A stretch of DNA of 64,000 nt, from NCBI RefSeq assembly GCF_963666025.1, contig NZ_OY762552.1, positions 434,001 through 498,000 on the forward strand, written 5' to 3'. Origin of the DNA: an uncultured Methanobacterium sp. Lineage in GTDB: Archaea > Methanobacteriota > Methanobacteria > Methanobacteriales > Methanobacteriaceae. Shown here one piece after another: positions 45,378-58,024 of the stretch. Position numbers and translations under genes: made by a program. The notes beneath the pieces are model-generated. The model had not been told where the DNA came from, did not search any database, and was given only the letters and a program-made list of their open reading frames with translations. Every line of letters starts with the position of its first letter. The stretch's first letter is position 1.

Positions 45378-46094
45378 GTGATCATTATGCCTGCAGTTGA
45401 CATAAAAAACGGTAAATGTGTGCAGTTGGTACAGGGTAAACCCGGAACAGAACAGATAGTCCTGGATAATCCTGCAGAAGTTGCTCTGGAATGGGAAAAC
45501 AAAGGAGCCGGTGTTCTGCATGTTATTGATCTGGGTGGTGCCTTAGAAGAAGGAGGTAACACTTCTGTAGTAGAGGAAATCCTTAAAAAGGTCTCAGTAC
45601 CAGTCCAGATGGGTGGAGGGATTCGTACACTGAATGATGCCACCAATTTACTAAATATGGGTGTGCACAGGATTATACTGGGAACTCTGGCCATCCAGGA
45701 CCCCAAAACCGTTGAACTGTTATCCGGTGAATTTGGAAGTGAGCGTATTATGGTGGCTCTGGATAGTAAGGACTCGCAGGTGGTGGTCCGGGGATGGACT
45801 GAAAAAACAGACCAGACTGCCCCTGAACTGGGGAAGATCATGGAAAATCACGGAGCTGGTGGAATACTGTTCACCAATGTGGACCATGAAGGCCTTTTAG
45901 GTGGTTTCAGGGTCGAACCCCTCCTTGAATTATTAGAAACAGTGGATATTCCTGTGGTTTATTCAGGAGGTGTTAGTACCCTGAAAGATGTGGCTACCCT
46001 CAGTCAAACTGATGCCTACGGTGTGGTGATTGGTTCTGCACTTTATAAAGGAACCATAAACTTTGAAGATGCCCTTGCTTACGAAAAAAAGTAA
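45378..46094 (+). CDS. hisA: HisA, phosphoribosyl-formimino-AICAR isomerase
   Basis: The 238-residue TIM barrel has acid/base residues Asp8 (MPAVDIKNGKC) and Asp129 (VALDSKD), plus the phosphate loops GGGIRTL and YSGGVSTLKD. It catalyses the fourth step of histidine synthesis. The start is GTG at 45378 with GAGGTGA upstream. It is alone; other his genes are not here. Confidence 0.95.
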   Translation: MIIMPAVDIKNGKCVQLVQGKPGTEQIVLDNPAEVALEWENKGAGVLHVIDLGGALEEGGNTSVVEEILKKVSVPVQMGGGIRTLNDATNLLNMGVHRIILGTLAIQDPKTVELLSGEFGSERIMVALDSKDSQVVVRGWTEKTDQTAPELGKIMENHGAGGILFTNVDHEGLLGGFRVEPLLELLETVDIPVVYSGGVSTLKDVATLSQTDAYGVVIGSALYKGTINFEDALAYEKK

Positions 46095-46153
46095 TTATTA
46101 TCTCTTATTTATTTTACATATCTCTTTTCATTTTTCCAGGATGCTCCTTACTT

Positions 46154-47392
46154 TTACTGGATAAATCCCCTGTCAATTATGGTTTTTTCAGCTATTCCCA
46201 CCACTTTACGTATTTTAAGAATTTGATCAGGGTTGGTGGATATGGAACTGATACCATTTTCCACTAACCAGCTTACAATAGCCGGATCCGAACCTGCATG
46301 GCCACAGATGCAACTTTCAATCCCCTGCTGGTTGCATTTTTCTATCACCATCTTTATCATATTCAAAACTGATTTATGGGTTAAATTGAAATGTTTAGCC
46401 ACTTTCACCCCTCTTCGGTCCACAGCCATTGAGCACATGGCCATGTCACTCATACCCAACGTAACAAAATCCATTCCCGCCATTATGAACTCATCCAGGG
46501 TGAAAACTGCAGATGGAGTTTCAATGGATGCACCTACTGGTAGGTCACGGTGAGGTTTGATTCCGACCTGGCGCATGATGTTTTTGGCTTCCTTATACTC
46601 TGAAACATCCCGTACTAAGGGTATCTTAACTCCTAAATTGTCATAACCCTCATCCATGAGTTTAGATATGGCTTCAAACTCTGCTTTGAGAATTTCAGGA
46701 TTTTTAAGATCTTTATGAATACCCCTTAAACCCAGTAGGGGATTAGCTTCATCTGGTTCAATCTTTCCGCCCTCTAAACGTTTTAGCTCATCAGTGGGTA
46801 TGTCAAAGGTGCGGAACCAGACTGGTTTAGGGTGAAATGCATCAGCAATAAGCCGGACAGAATCTGCAATGACTTTATTGAGCTTTCCTTCCTCTAGAAG
46901 TACCAGGGGATGTTTTCCAGTGCGGATGATGCTGTTTTCAATACGGATGGAACCAACACCATCTGCCCAGGGTGCCACTTTCCAGGCTACCTCCGGGACG
47001 TTGAGGTTGACTTTGATGCTGGTGGCAGGATAGTATACTTCAGAAGTATCAGATTTCCCTTCCATTTCCATGAAACCATGATATATGTTACCGGTCCTAC
47101 CATCTACAGTTACAATAGAACCCTCTTTAAGTTTCAGGGTTCCGTTACCCGTTCCCACCACACAGGGAACTTTCATCTCCCGAAGTACTATGGCCACGTG
47201 GCTGGTAAGTCCACCATAATCTGTAACCACACCCCCTGCCTGGTAAAGATAGGAGACCATGTCTCTGGAGGCCGTTGATAAAACGATAATTTCCCCTCCT
47301 TTAAGATTCAGGAGATCTTCATCCTTATCAATCTTTTTAACATGACCTACACCCACATAGGGCCCGGTCCCTATTCCTTTCACAATAATCAT
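46154..47392 (-). CDS. PEP-utilizing enzyme without ATP-binding domain
   Basis: The 412-residue protein pairs the phosphohistidine mobile domain (GGLTSHVAIVLRE, His65) with a PEP-binding TIM barrel (GIRIEN, ETPSAVFTLDEFIMAGMDFVTLGMSD, CGHAGSDPAIV). The N-terminal ATP-grasp domain of PEP synthase is missing and no EIN-like PTS domain is seen. It may move phosphate from PEP to another protein, or act as a regulator. Methanobacteria have a normal PpsA elsewhere. Function cannot be named; the domain calls are firm. Confidence 0.85.
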   Translation of the reverse strand: MIIVKGIGTGPYVGVGHVKKIDKDEDLLNLKGGEIIVLSTASRDMVSYLYQAGGVVTDYGGLTSHVAIVLREMKVPCVVGTGNGTLKLKEGSIVTVDGRTGNIYHGFMEMEGKSDTSEVYYPATSIKVNLNVPEVAWKVAPWADGVGSIRIENSIIRTGKHPLVLLEEGKLNKVIADSVRLIADAFHPKPVWFRTFDIPTDELKRLEGGKIEPDEANPLLGLRGIHKDLKNPEILKAEFEAISKLMDEGYDNLGVKIPLVRDVSEYKEAKNIMRQVGIKPHRDLPVGASIETPSAVFTLDEFIMAGMDFVTLGMSDMAMCSMAVDRRGVKVAKHFNLTHKSVLNMIKMVIEKCNQQGIESCICGHAGSDPAIVSWLVENGISSISTNPDQILKIRKVVGIAEKTIIDRGFIQ

Positions 47393-47659
47393 GTACTATA
47401 TCTGTTTGTAATTGATTATGGAAATAATTTGGGGGAAATAATTTGCGAATGCAATATTCTAAATGAATATAATACATTGAAAATAGAATATGGTGAAATT
47501 TAAGCTGTTTAAAGTAATTGTATCCCTTAAAAACAGGATTTTGTTAAAAATAAAAATTATTCTAACAATAATTCTAAAAAAAAGATTAAAAAAAGACCTG
47601 CTCTCAACCTACTTCAAGATGTCTAATTTACAATGCATCTATTAATGAGCGTATCTAAT

Positions 47660-50114
<2,455 letters not shown>

Positions 50115-50310
50115 ATTTTTTTCTAATATCAGCAATCTATTTTTTTCCAATATAAACAAACATCAATAAGTTCAGGAAGTTCTAATCATTTTAATTATAT
50201 TCTAAGAGGGATATGAATTGGAAAGTTCCCAAGAAGGATAATGAATAAGAAGTAACAAGAGAAATAAGGAATAAGAAGTTATAAAGAGAGATATGGATTG
50301 TGGTGGACAA

Positions 50311-50799
50311 ATGGTGAACAGAGACAATATTAACATGGGAAAGGTTGAACCACTTCCTGAAGACCATGAAATTCCCTATAATTTGCTTTTACTGGCAGAT
50401 GAAACAGTTGAAGCCATTGATAAATATATTACAGATTCTGAAATATTCATATTGAAAAAAGGAGATCAAATTGTAGCCCTTTACGTGCTCCAGAAAGTGG
50501 GTAATGATGAGGCAGAAATAAAAAACATCGCAGTGGATGAACCATTCCAGGGGCAGGGCATAGGTAAATTTTTATTAAAAGACGCTGCCTGCAAAGCAAA
50601 GGAAAAAGGCTTTAAAACACTGATTATTGGCACTGGCACTGCAGATGTTGCCGCTAAACAACTTAATCTCTATCAGAAGGAAGGTTTTAAAGTATTTGAT
50701 ATTAAAAAGAATTTTTTTACCATAAATTACCCAGAACCTATCTATGAAAACGGTAAAATCCTAAAAGATATGGTGATGCTGAAAAAAATATTGCCATGA
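50311..50799 (+). CDS. GNAT-family N-acetyltransferase
   Basis: The start at MVNRDNINMG (50311) is preceded by GGTGGACAA; another ATG six codons upstream has no better site. The GNAT core is clear: NIAVDEPFQGQGIGKFLLKDA with the acetyl-CoA pyrophosphate loop, and YQKEGFKVF near the end. It transfers an acetyl group from acetyl-CoA to an unidentified amine. It follows ribL by about 200 bp and its neighbours do not suggest a substrate. Confidence 0.85.
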   Translation: MVNRDNINMGKVEPLPEDHEIPYNLLLLADETVEAIDKYITDSEIFILKKGDQIVALYVLQKVGNDEAEIKNIAVDEPFQGQGIGKFLLKDAACKAKEKGFKTLIIGTGTADVAAKQLNLYQKEGFKVFDIKKNFFTINYPEPIYENGKILKDMVMLKKILP

Positions 50800-50962
50800 T
50801 CTCAGCCCACTAGATAACCCATCCGCCCTAATCAATACTCTTGTTAACCAATTCCAAATTAACAAATATTCATTTAATTAACCAATACTCATTTTAATTC
50901 TAAAAGCAGGACAAACAACAGCGCTATGGCTAGGGTAACTAAAAAAAAGAAAAAAAGAAATT

Positions 50963-53900
50963 TTAAAATGGCAGCTCCGTGTAGGTGCCTTTATAAGTCC
51001 ACGAATTGGTATTCCAGTTGTTGATTACTCCTAGCGTATTTCTAGAGCTAGTCGCATCCGCATTGTACCATTGTCCATTTACGTATATCTGAGCCCATAC
51101 ATGACCATACCAATTACCACTACTGAGGAAGTAACAGTTTCCATGTACGTATCTTGCAGGCAATCCAGCTGCTCTTGAAAGGGCCACGATTAGATGTGAA
51201 TGATCACAGCAATTCGCACTTCCAGAAGAAAGAGCTCCAAGGGCTCCTTTCTGGGAGTCGTAGTAATATGAATATTCTAAGTTGTCACGCACCCAATTAA
51301 AGATGCGTTGGGCCTTATCATAGCTGGATGTTGCACCAGAGGTTATACTCTGGGCTAATGCAATTATACGTGGGTCGTTAACCTGACAGTTCGTAGTTGC
51401 CTGTAGATACTGTAGTAAATCCGCAGGTACAGTTTCACTGGTTCCCACAACACTGCTCCATGGTTTCATGGATGCATAGCTGGGTAACACACCGTTGGTA
51501 CCATAGTAACTTAACACTCGAGAGTAGAGGTATATCTGGGATTGGTAACTAATTGTGCCCAGGCCTACCAAGCCCGAATCTGGGGCTTTGTTGTTGGTGT
51601 CCATGTAACTTGCGATACGTCGAGCGAAATCAACATAATCTGCCAAGTAGAGATTACCACTACTCATCTGTTCATAGCTTGAAGATGGTAATGTTTCACT
51701 GTTTAAGCCTACTGGAGCGGTGTTCTTGTTATTTAGGTTTACTGTGGCTGTGGTTAGTAAGTGTAAGAATTGGGCCATGTTTACTTGAATGCTTCCCATC
51801 TGCACATAGTTGGGCATGGCTTTGTTGTTTTCTATGTAGTTCTTTACTCTGAGTGCTGCATCGGCGATTTCACTTATAGTGAAACTGGTGCCGGTTGTTG
51901 ATGTTCCGTTGATGGGGATGTTTGCAGCGGACCATGGTTTTACTACTACGTAATTTGGTAGCGCATTGTTGGTGTCGCTATAGGCTAAAACCCGGGTGTA
52001 CATGTAAACCAGTGATTGATAGCTGATTTTACCCAAACCATTCAACCCATATATAGGGGCCTGATTATTACTGTTCATATAGGAAACTATCCTAGATGCC
52101 AGATCCAGATAATCTGCAGTACTAACCTTTCCACTGGTCATCTCTTCCGAGAATCCGTTGGGAACGGTAAGGGTTGGCAGAGTTATTTCACTGGCACTGC
52201 CACTGTTAATCTGTATCGAAGCTTGTGCAGCTAGATACAAGTACTGGGCAATATTCACAGAAACACCCGCAACACTCACCGTACTAGGCAAACACTTATA
52301 AGACTCAATATAAGCCTTAACATTCACTGCAGCATCTGCAATTTCGCTGGGGGTGAAGGTGGTGCCGGATGGGGCTGATGATCCCATGGGGATGTTAGCA
52401 GCGGACCATGTCTTCATTACCACATAACTTGGTAGTGCATCGTTGGTATCACTGTAAGCTAAAACCCGGGTGTACATGTAAACCAGTGATTGATAGCTGA
52501 TTTTACCCAGACCATTCAACCCATATATAGGGGCCTGATGGTTACTGTTCATATAGGAAACTATCCTAGATGCCAGATCCAGATAATCTGCCGAATTAAC
52601 GTTTCCACTGGTCATCTCTTCCGAGAAACCAGCAGGAACAGACACAGTCGGCAAAGCTATCCCACCAGTACTACCACTACCGATCTGTACCGAAGCCTGA
52701 CAGGCCAGATACAAATACTGAGCAATATTCACAGAAACACCCGCAACACTCACCGTACTAGGCAAACACTTATAAGACTCAATATAAGCCTTAACATTCA
52801 CCGCAGCAGCAGCAATCTGCTCCCGAGTGAAAGTAGTAGTTGAAGTGTTAGGTGTGTCGTTAATGGGTATGTTAGCTGTTTTCCATGAAAGGATAGTCAT
52901 GGTTGTGGGTAATGCGTTGTTAGTAGAGTAGCTAGCGAGTATTCTGGTGTACAGGTAGGTTAGTGATTGATAGCTGATTTTACCCAGACCATTCAACCCA
53001 TATATAGGGGCCTGATTATTACTGTTCATATAGGAAACTATCCTAGATGCCAGATCCAGATAATCCGACTTAGTAACGTTTCCACTGGTCATCTCTTCCG
53101 AGAAACCAGCAGGAACAGACACAGTCGGCAAAGCTATCCCACCAGTACTACCACTACCGATCTGTACCGAAGCCTGACAGGCCAGATACAAATACTGAGC
53201 AATATTCACAGAAACACCCGCAACACTCACCGTACTAGGCAAACACTTATAAGACTCAATATAAGCATTAACATTCACCGCAGCAGCAGCAATCTGCTCC
53301 CGAGTGAAAGTAGTAGTTGAAGTGTTTTTGAAGAAATCTTTATCTACCCATCCATATCTGAAGAGTGCAAATCCTGATGCTCCTCCAGCTAGGGCAGATT
53401 TTATATCCTGATTGATTTCTTCTGCCGATAGTGCTACCACATTCTCATCACTTTGATAAGTTTGTAAACCAGTAACTACTGGTTTAGTAGAGTGGCTGAC
53501 TATGTAAGCAGTGGCGGTGGTTATCCATTCATTGTCTTCCTTATAATTCCCTTCATATACCATGGGAACCAAGAAGTCCAAGTATGTGGATAGTTTAGCG
53601 TAGTCTTGCCCGTAGTAGTATCCGTTTACTGCTCCTTCAGGCATTAGTGCAGCTGAAACAGCTACTTTCGCTTTTATGGATTTTACTGTTGTGTACACTC
53701 TCTGGACGAAGCTAGTTATGGCTTCTGTGCCTCCGGAGTATTTGTAAGCTGTTCCAGGATAGCGAACGTAGTCTAGGTGAATTCCAGCGATGTCGTAGTT
53801 GGTTGTAATATCTGCTATGGTTTTTACCAGTGCATCGGTGACTATACTGTCTTTAGGATCTACCCAGTTCCCGTTTGCATCTACGAAACAGGTTACCCAG

Positions 53901-54403
53901 GCATGGATCCGTATTCCTGTACCTTGTAGTTTATTAATTATGGACGTCAGGACTGTTTGATATGTTGGAGAGGTAATGCGGTTTGCCTTGACGAATACAT
54001 CCGTTATTCCGGCTCGTATTAATTCGTCGACATTGACGTTATTTACATCATCCACATTCAACCATAATGCGTGGACATTATTGTAGGTTCCATCTGATGC
54101 TGCCGCAGTGTTATTTTGAATGGTGTCTGTTTGGTTACTGTTGTCGGATGAACTATTATGAGTATTATTGGACGTTGTTGCAGTCTGGTTTTCTTGTTGA
54201 TTGGTTCCTGTATCACTAACCACCGCAGTGGTTGTATTCTGAATAGTGCTTGAGTTTGTGTTGTTTTCTACTATCTCACTGATGTTGGTTGTGTTCGTGA
54301 AATTATCTGAAGCGGACTGATTTGGGGTGGCATAGTTAATACCAGGGACTAGCGCGACTACTACTAGTAATAGTAGCATGGCTAGCAACCATTGTTGCTT
54401 CAG
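50963..54403 (-). CDS. Exported GHL10-like hydrolase / pseudomurein-binding repeats / transglutaminase protein
   Basis: In order: a signal peptide (KQQWLLAMLLLLVVVALVPG), an Asn/Thr-rich linker to about residue 108, and a glycosyl-hydrolase-like TIM barrel (about 108-358, with AGIHLDYVRYPG and FLVPMVYEG). Four tandem units of about 158 residues follow, each holding two pseudomurein-binding-like motifs (ESYKCLPSTVSV and ASRIVSYMNSNNQAP). A transglutaminase-type domain ends the chain (about 990-1146; NCCDHSH, GHVWAQIY, NADATSS). The annotated TTG (54388) lacks a ribosome-binding site; an in-frame CTG at 54403 sits 7 bp after GAGGGGG and adds the signal-peptide Lys, giving 1146 residues. Predicted to cut pseudomurein peptide links, possibly sugar chains too. 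The activities are inferred. Confidence 0.8.
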   Translation of the reverse strand: MKQQWLLAMLLLLVVVALVPGINYATPNQSASDNFTNTTNISEIVENNTNSSTIQNTTTAVVSDTGTNQQENQTATTSNNTHNSSSDNSNQTDTIQNNTAAASDGTYNNVHALWLNVDDVNNVNVDELIRAGITDVFVKANRITSPTYQTVLTSIINKLQGTGIRIHAWVTCFVDANGNWVDPKDSIVTDALVKTIADITTNYDIAGIHLDYVRYPGTAYKYSGGTEAITSFVQRVYTTVKSIKAKVAVSAALMPEGAVNGYYYGQDYAKLSTYLDFLVPMVYEGNYKEDNEWITTATAYIVSHSTKPVVTGLQTYQSDENVVALSAEEINQDIKSALAGGASGFALFRYGWVDKDFFKNTSTTTFTREQIAAAAVNVNAYIESYKCLPSTVSVAGVSVNIAQYLYLACQASVQIGSGSTGGIALPTVSVPAGFSEEMTSGNVTKSDYLDLASRIVSYMNSNNQAPIYGLNGLGKISYQSLTYLYTRILASYSTNNALPTTMTILSWKTANIPINDTPNTSTTTFTREQIAAAAVNVKAYIESYKCLPSTVSVAGVSVNIAQYLYLACQASVQIGSGSTGGIALPTVSVPAGFSEEMTSGNVNSADYLDLASRIVSYMNSNHQAPIYGLNGLGKISYQSLVYMYTRVLAYSDTNDALPSYVVMKTWSAANIPMGSSAPSGTTFTPSEIADAAVNVKAYIESYKCLPSTVSVAGVSVNIAQYLYLAAQASIQINSGSASEITLPTLTVPNGFSEEMTSGKVSTADYLDLASRIVSYMNSNNQAPIYGLNGLGKISYQSLVYMYTRVLAYSDTNNALPNYVVVKPWSAANIPINGTSTTGTSFTISEIADAALRVKNYIENNKAMPNYVQMGSIQVNMAQFLHLLTTATVNLNNKNTAPVGLNSETLPSSSYEQMSSGNLYLADYVDFARRIASYMDTNNKAPDSGLVGLGTISYQSQIYLYSRVLSYYGTNGVLPSYASMKPWSSVVGTSETVPADLLQYLQATTNCQVNDPRIIALAQSITSGATSSYDKAQRIFNWVRDNLEYSYYYDSQKGALGALSSGSANCCDHSHLIVALSRAAGLPARYVHGNCYFLSSGNWYGHVWAQIYVNGQWYNADATSSRNTLGVINNWNTNSWTYKGTYTELPF
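51890..53325 (-). repeat. Three near-identical ~475-bp units inside the pseudomurein-binding gene
   Basis: The units spanning about 51890-52370, 52370-52845 and 52845-53325 share long stretches. The first two in gene order (52490-52843 and 52967-53320) are almost base-for-base alike, for example TCAACCCATATATAGGGGCC in each. The fourth unit (51430-51890) is clearly diverged. This implies recent duplication or gene conversion. Confidence 0.85.
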
Positions 54404-54967
54404 TATTATGCCCCCTCATTTGTCTGTACGTCAGTTGAACACAGATAGAGGTTCCTGACACAATAAGATCGTCATTTTGTGCATATAAATCTTTTCATTT
54501 ATTTTCGCGAAAAAAACCCTTAGATGGAGCTTTTTTAGATTTAAAACCCTCAGAATTGGAATTGGTGATGAGTATTCCCAGTCATGATCTCCCTTTTCTA
54601 GCATCCACCCCCTCCCGAACCCACAGGGTTACTTACCTTCAAATTTGAAGTTGATGTTCTCTCGTAACAATATTCCAAAACCCCATGCAGATTTGAGACA
54701 TTATTTAAACACTATCTGAGTAGAAATAGTGATTATTAATGGTAAAATTGTGTTAAGAACAAAATGTACCCTTAATCTGAATAAAAATTAAGTTTATTGA
54801 AATAAATGATGAATAATCCCCTAATTAAACCTTATAATCTTTTTAAACTATTTTTAATGTATAAAATGCCCTTAAATATGACATTTTACCCATAAAATGG
54901 CAAAAAACTGGTTATAATCTTATATAAAACATTAAATCCTCTTAAAATAGTTTTTTATTTGTTGGTT

Positions 54968-55045
54968 ATGTCAGTTGACGGAGCAGATACTTTGGTGTTA
55001 TATCAATGCAACAAAGTAGGTTGCGGTATCATTCTGATGAGATGA
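54968..55045 (+). CDS. Possible 25-codon leader ORF upstream of thiN
   Basis: ATG to TGA reads MSVDGADTLVLYQCNKVGCG then IILMR, with a CX4C pair. A TATA box (54919-54929) lies about 40 bp upstream, so the ORF could be in a real transcript that runs into thiN. There is no obvious ribosome-binding site. It is too short for codon evidence, so it may be chance. Confidence 0.25.
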   Translation: MSVDGADTLVLYQCNKVGCGIILMR

Positions 55046-55091
55046 TTTCAGGTTAAAACTTAATGAATAAAAATCTCTCATTACACCAAAA

Positions 55092-55099
55092 CTTATATT
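55092..55099 (+). promoter_or_regulatory. TATA box, probable leaderless promoter of thiN
   Basis: CTTATATT is centred about 27 bp before the ATG at 55123, which has no ribosome-binding site. This supports that ATG as the start over the ATG at 55063. Confidence 0.45.
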
Positions 55100-55122
55100 C
55101 CATTGGTTTTAAACTCATATTC

Positions 55123-55692
55123 ATGATAATAGAGAAGCTTGAAAGAGCGGTACAAATTCTGGAAGAATCACCTGAATTTGCACAGTTAATTCCCGAGGTC
55201 CGGAGTAACATTGTAATGGCTAAAGAGAATGCCCAAACTGTAGAAGATGTTGCAGGGATTCCTGGACGCATAACAGCAGTTAAAGGTATCCCCAAAGCTG
55301 TTTCTAAGCCGGACTTTTGTGCTTCATCCCATATGGCCCGCCTGATTCTAAGTATAATGAAACACGACCCTGAAAAGCGCAGCGCCCTGAACATTAAATA
55401 TCATCCGGATTTGGTGGAGATATGCCTTAAACTGGGTTTAAAGGTTTCCAGTTACGACCGAAACCAGGAACCTTCAGAAGTATCCGAAAAAGAGGGAAGC
55501 ACCATATCATGGGGAGTTGAAATGGCAGTGCAGAATCTGGGTGCTGTTCCTGATGTCATATATCACCGGGGTGCCTGGGGAAAGGAGCCTATGATTGTGA
55601 TGGTGGGGGCCCAGCCAGAAGAACTGGCAGAATTGGCAGTGTGCCTGGCCAAACTATTTTCATCACTAAGGGGTAAAAATATAAAAGAATGA
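55123..55692 (+). CDS. thiN: ThiN-type thiamine-phosphate synthase
   Basis: From MIIEKLERAVQILEESPEF the 189-residue protein is a stand-alone ThiN domain: RSNIVMAKENAQTVEDVAG, GRITAVKG, SSHMARLILSIMK and VPDVIYHRGAWGKEPMIV. ThiN joins the thiazole and pyrimidine phosphates to make thiamine phosphate, replacing ThiE in archaea. In other species it is fused to ThiD; here it is free. A longer start at 55063 would add 20 residues without homology. A TATA box 27 bp before 55123 suggests leaderless translation. Confidence 0.9.
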   Translation: MIIEKLERAVQILEESPEFAQLIPEVRSNIVMAKENAQTVEDVAGIPGRITAVKGIPKAVSKPDFCASSHMARLILSIMKHDPEKRSALNIKYHPDLVEICLKLGLKVSSYDRNQEPSEVSEKEGSTISWGVEMAVQNLGAVPDVIYHRGAWGKEPMIVMVGAQPEELAELAVCLAKLFSSLRGKNIKE

Positions 55693-55996
55693 GATCATGA
55701 TAATATAAAAACCACAATAATTTTCAGATCATCAAATCAGTTAGATCATAATCATTAAATACTGATCACATCACTTCCAGTGTAATGAGCCCATTTTATA
55801 CCTTTTGAAATGGAAGTCCACTTAGAAGAAGAAGTTATGTATACCCTGATAAGAATATATGATAAGATAGATAACTGATTTAAAAAAAAGATAATCAGTT
55901 AGTACCTATAAACAATGATAGATAACTATTAAAAATAAATCACTGGGTTTAGGATAGAACCCATTAATTATGATTATATAATATTGAGGGACTAGT

Positions 55997-57001
<1,005 letters not shown>

Positions 57002-57241
57002 TTTAAAAGTACCCTAATAATTTTTTTATTTTTTATGTCACTGACCATAATTCGACTTATGTGCTAAAAGAGCACTGAGACTACCTAAAACTATTTAAAA
57101 TTAACTGATTGATTTTAAAAAAGCTAATCAAAGATTTAAAATAGTTAGTAATTAAAATTGATTTTGAAATATTAAGGAATTTAAAAATAAGAAGTTTATC
57201 TGGAATTAAACAGGATAATCCCAGATTTATGGATCTTTTAT

Positions 57242-57907
57242 CTAATTAATCTCTAATTTTTGGGTTTCCGCAATCACCTTGGGAAGTTTTATGGTGAGAA
57301 TAGATTCCTCAAAATTGGCATTGGCCTCTTTGATCTTGATCTCAGCCGGTAATTTGAGGGTACGGGTAACTTCACCAGAACCTCTTTCCCTTTTTAGGTA
57401 ATTAACATCTTCACCTTCCATTCCTTCCGGGAACGTGGCAGTAATGGTCACTGATTCACCAGTAACATCAACAGATAATCCCTCTTTTCCAACTCCAGGA
57501 AGGTCTGCTATGAGTATAAACTCATCAGGTGTGTCAATGAGGTCCAGGTAGGGTGTCGTGGGTGCTGTATAATCATTGATGGTTTTTCCCAAGTCTTCCT
57601 GTTTCTCACGAAGTGTTTTGAAAACATCATTAACCATTTTCTCTGCTGTAGTGCGTAGTTCTTCTGTTCTCTCAGATGCAGTTTCCCGGAATTCTTTACC
57701 TTTATCAGAAACTGTGTCTTTAGCTTCAGAAGCCTTACTTTTAACTTCTTCACTTTTTTCTGAAACAGAATCTTTTGCTCCTGCAGCTTTGACTTTAAGT
57801 TCTTCACTTTTTTCTGAAACAGAATCTTTTACTTCAGCAGCTTTGGATATAATTTCTTCCTTGGTGTCTTTGCCTTTGGGTTCTAGTTTTGTTTTCTTTT
57901 CCGTCAT
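57242..57907 (-). CDS. Small heat-shock protein Hsp20 with 18-residue-repeat helical arm
   Basis: The C-terminal part (about residues 115-221) is an alpha-crystallin domain (TPDEFILIADLPGVGKEGLSV, VTGESVTITA, GEVTRTLKLPAEI, ILTIKLPK). The first 110 residues are unusual for Hsp20: an 18-residue unit (KDSVSEKSEELKVKAAGA at 27-44, close copies at 45-62 and 63-80) forms a charged amphipathic helix resembling group-3 LEA proteins. Hsp20 proteins hold unfolded proteins in solution. The arm may add membrane or desiccation protection, which is inference. Confidence 0.88.
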   Translation of the reverse strand: MTEKKTKLEPKGKDTKEEIISKAAEVKDSVSEKSEELKVKAAGAKDSVSEKSEEVKSKASEAKDTVSDKGKEFRETASERTEELRTTAEKMVNDVFKTLREKQEDLGKTINDYTAPTTPYLDLIDTPDEFILIADLPGVGKEGLSVDVTGESVTITATFPEGMEGEDVNYLKRERGSGEVTRTLKLPAEIKIKEANANFEESILTIKLPKVIAETQKLEIN

Positions 57908-58024
57908 AGAGATCCCTCACATACCATTAAAATTATCCAAATTCTTTAGGGAGATTTCTTATTTGATAAGCTGGGATTTCCCCATAATTAGAGAAATTAA
58001 CGTTATTAATCGTTACAGAGCAGA

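Larger units (their letters stand above)
54404..55122. other. 719-bp divergent intergenic region with mini-ORF and TATA boxes
   Basis: Between the cell-wall gene and thiN. It is A/T-rich with the TATA-like CTTATATAAA at 54919-54929 and a 25-codon ORF at 54968-55045. A second TATA box lies at 55092-55099. No rRNA, tRNA or longer gene is seen. It is the longest gene-free stretch of the window. Confidence 0.55.

Noticed and set aside
52490..53320. Two identical 117-codon plus-strand open frames
   Set aside because: They are antisense to the wall-binding gene repeats and copy each other only because the repeats are near-identical. Their composition is low-complexity Ser/Arg/Thr, with no ribosome-binding site.
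50963..54403. Prophage remnant carrying a pseudomurein endopeptidase
   Set aside because: No integrase, terminase, capsid or tail gene is nearby, and the protein has a signal peptide, which fits a cellular wall enzyme better.
54960..55122. TPP riboswitch ahead of thiN
   Set aside because: The sequence CTGATGAGATG recalls CUGAGA, but the other conserved loops and pairing are not found.
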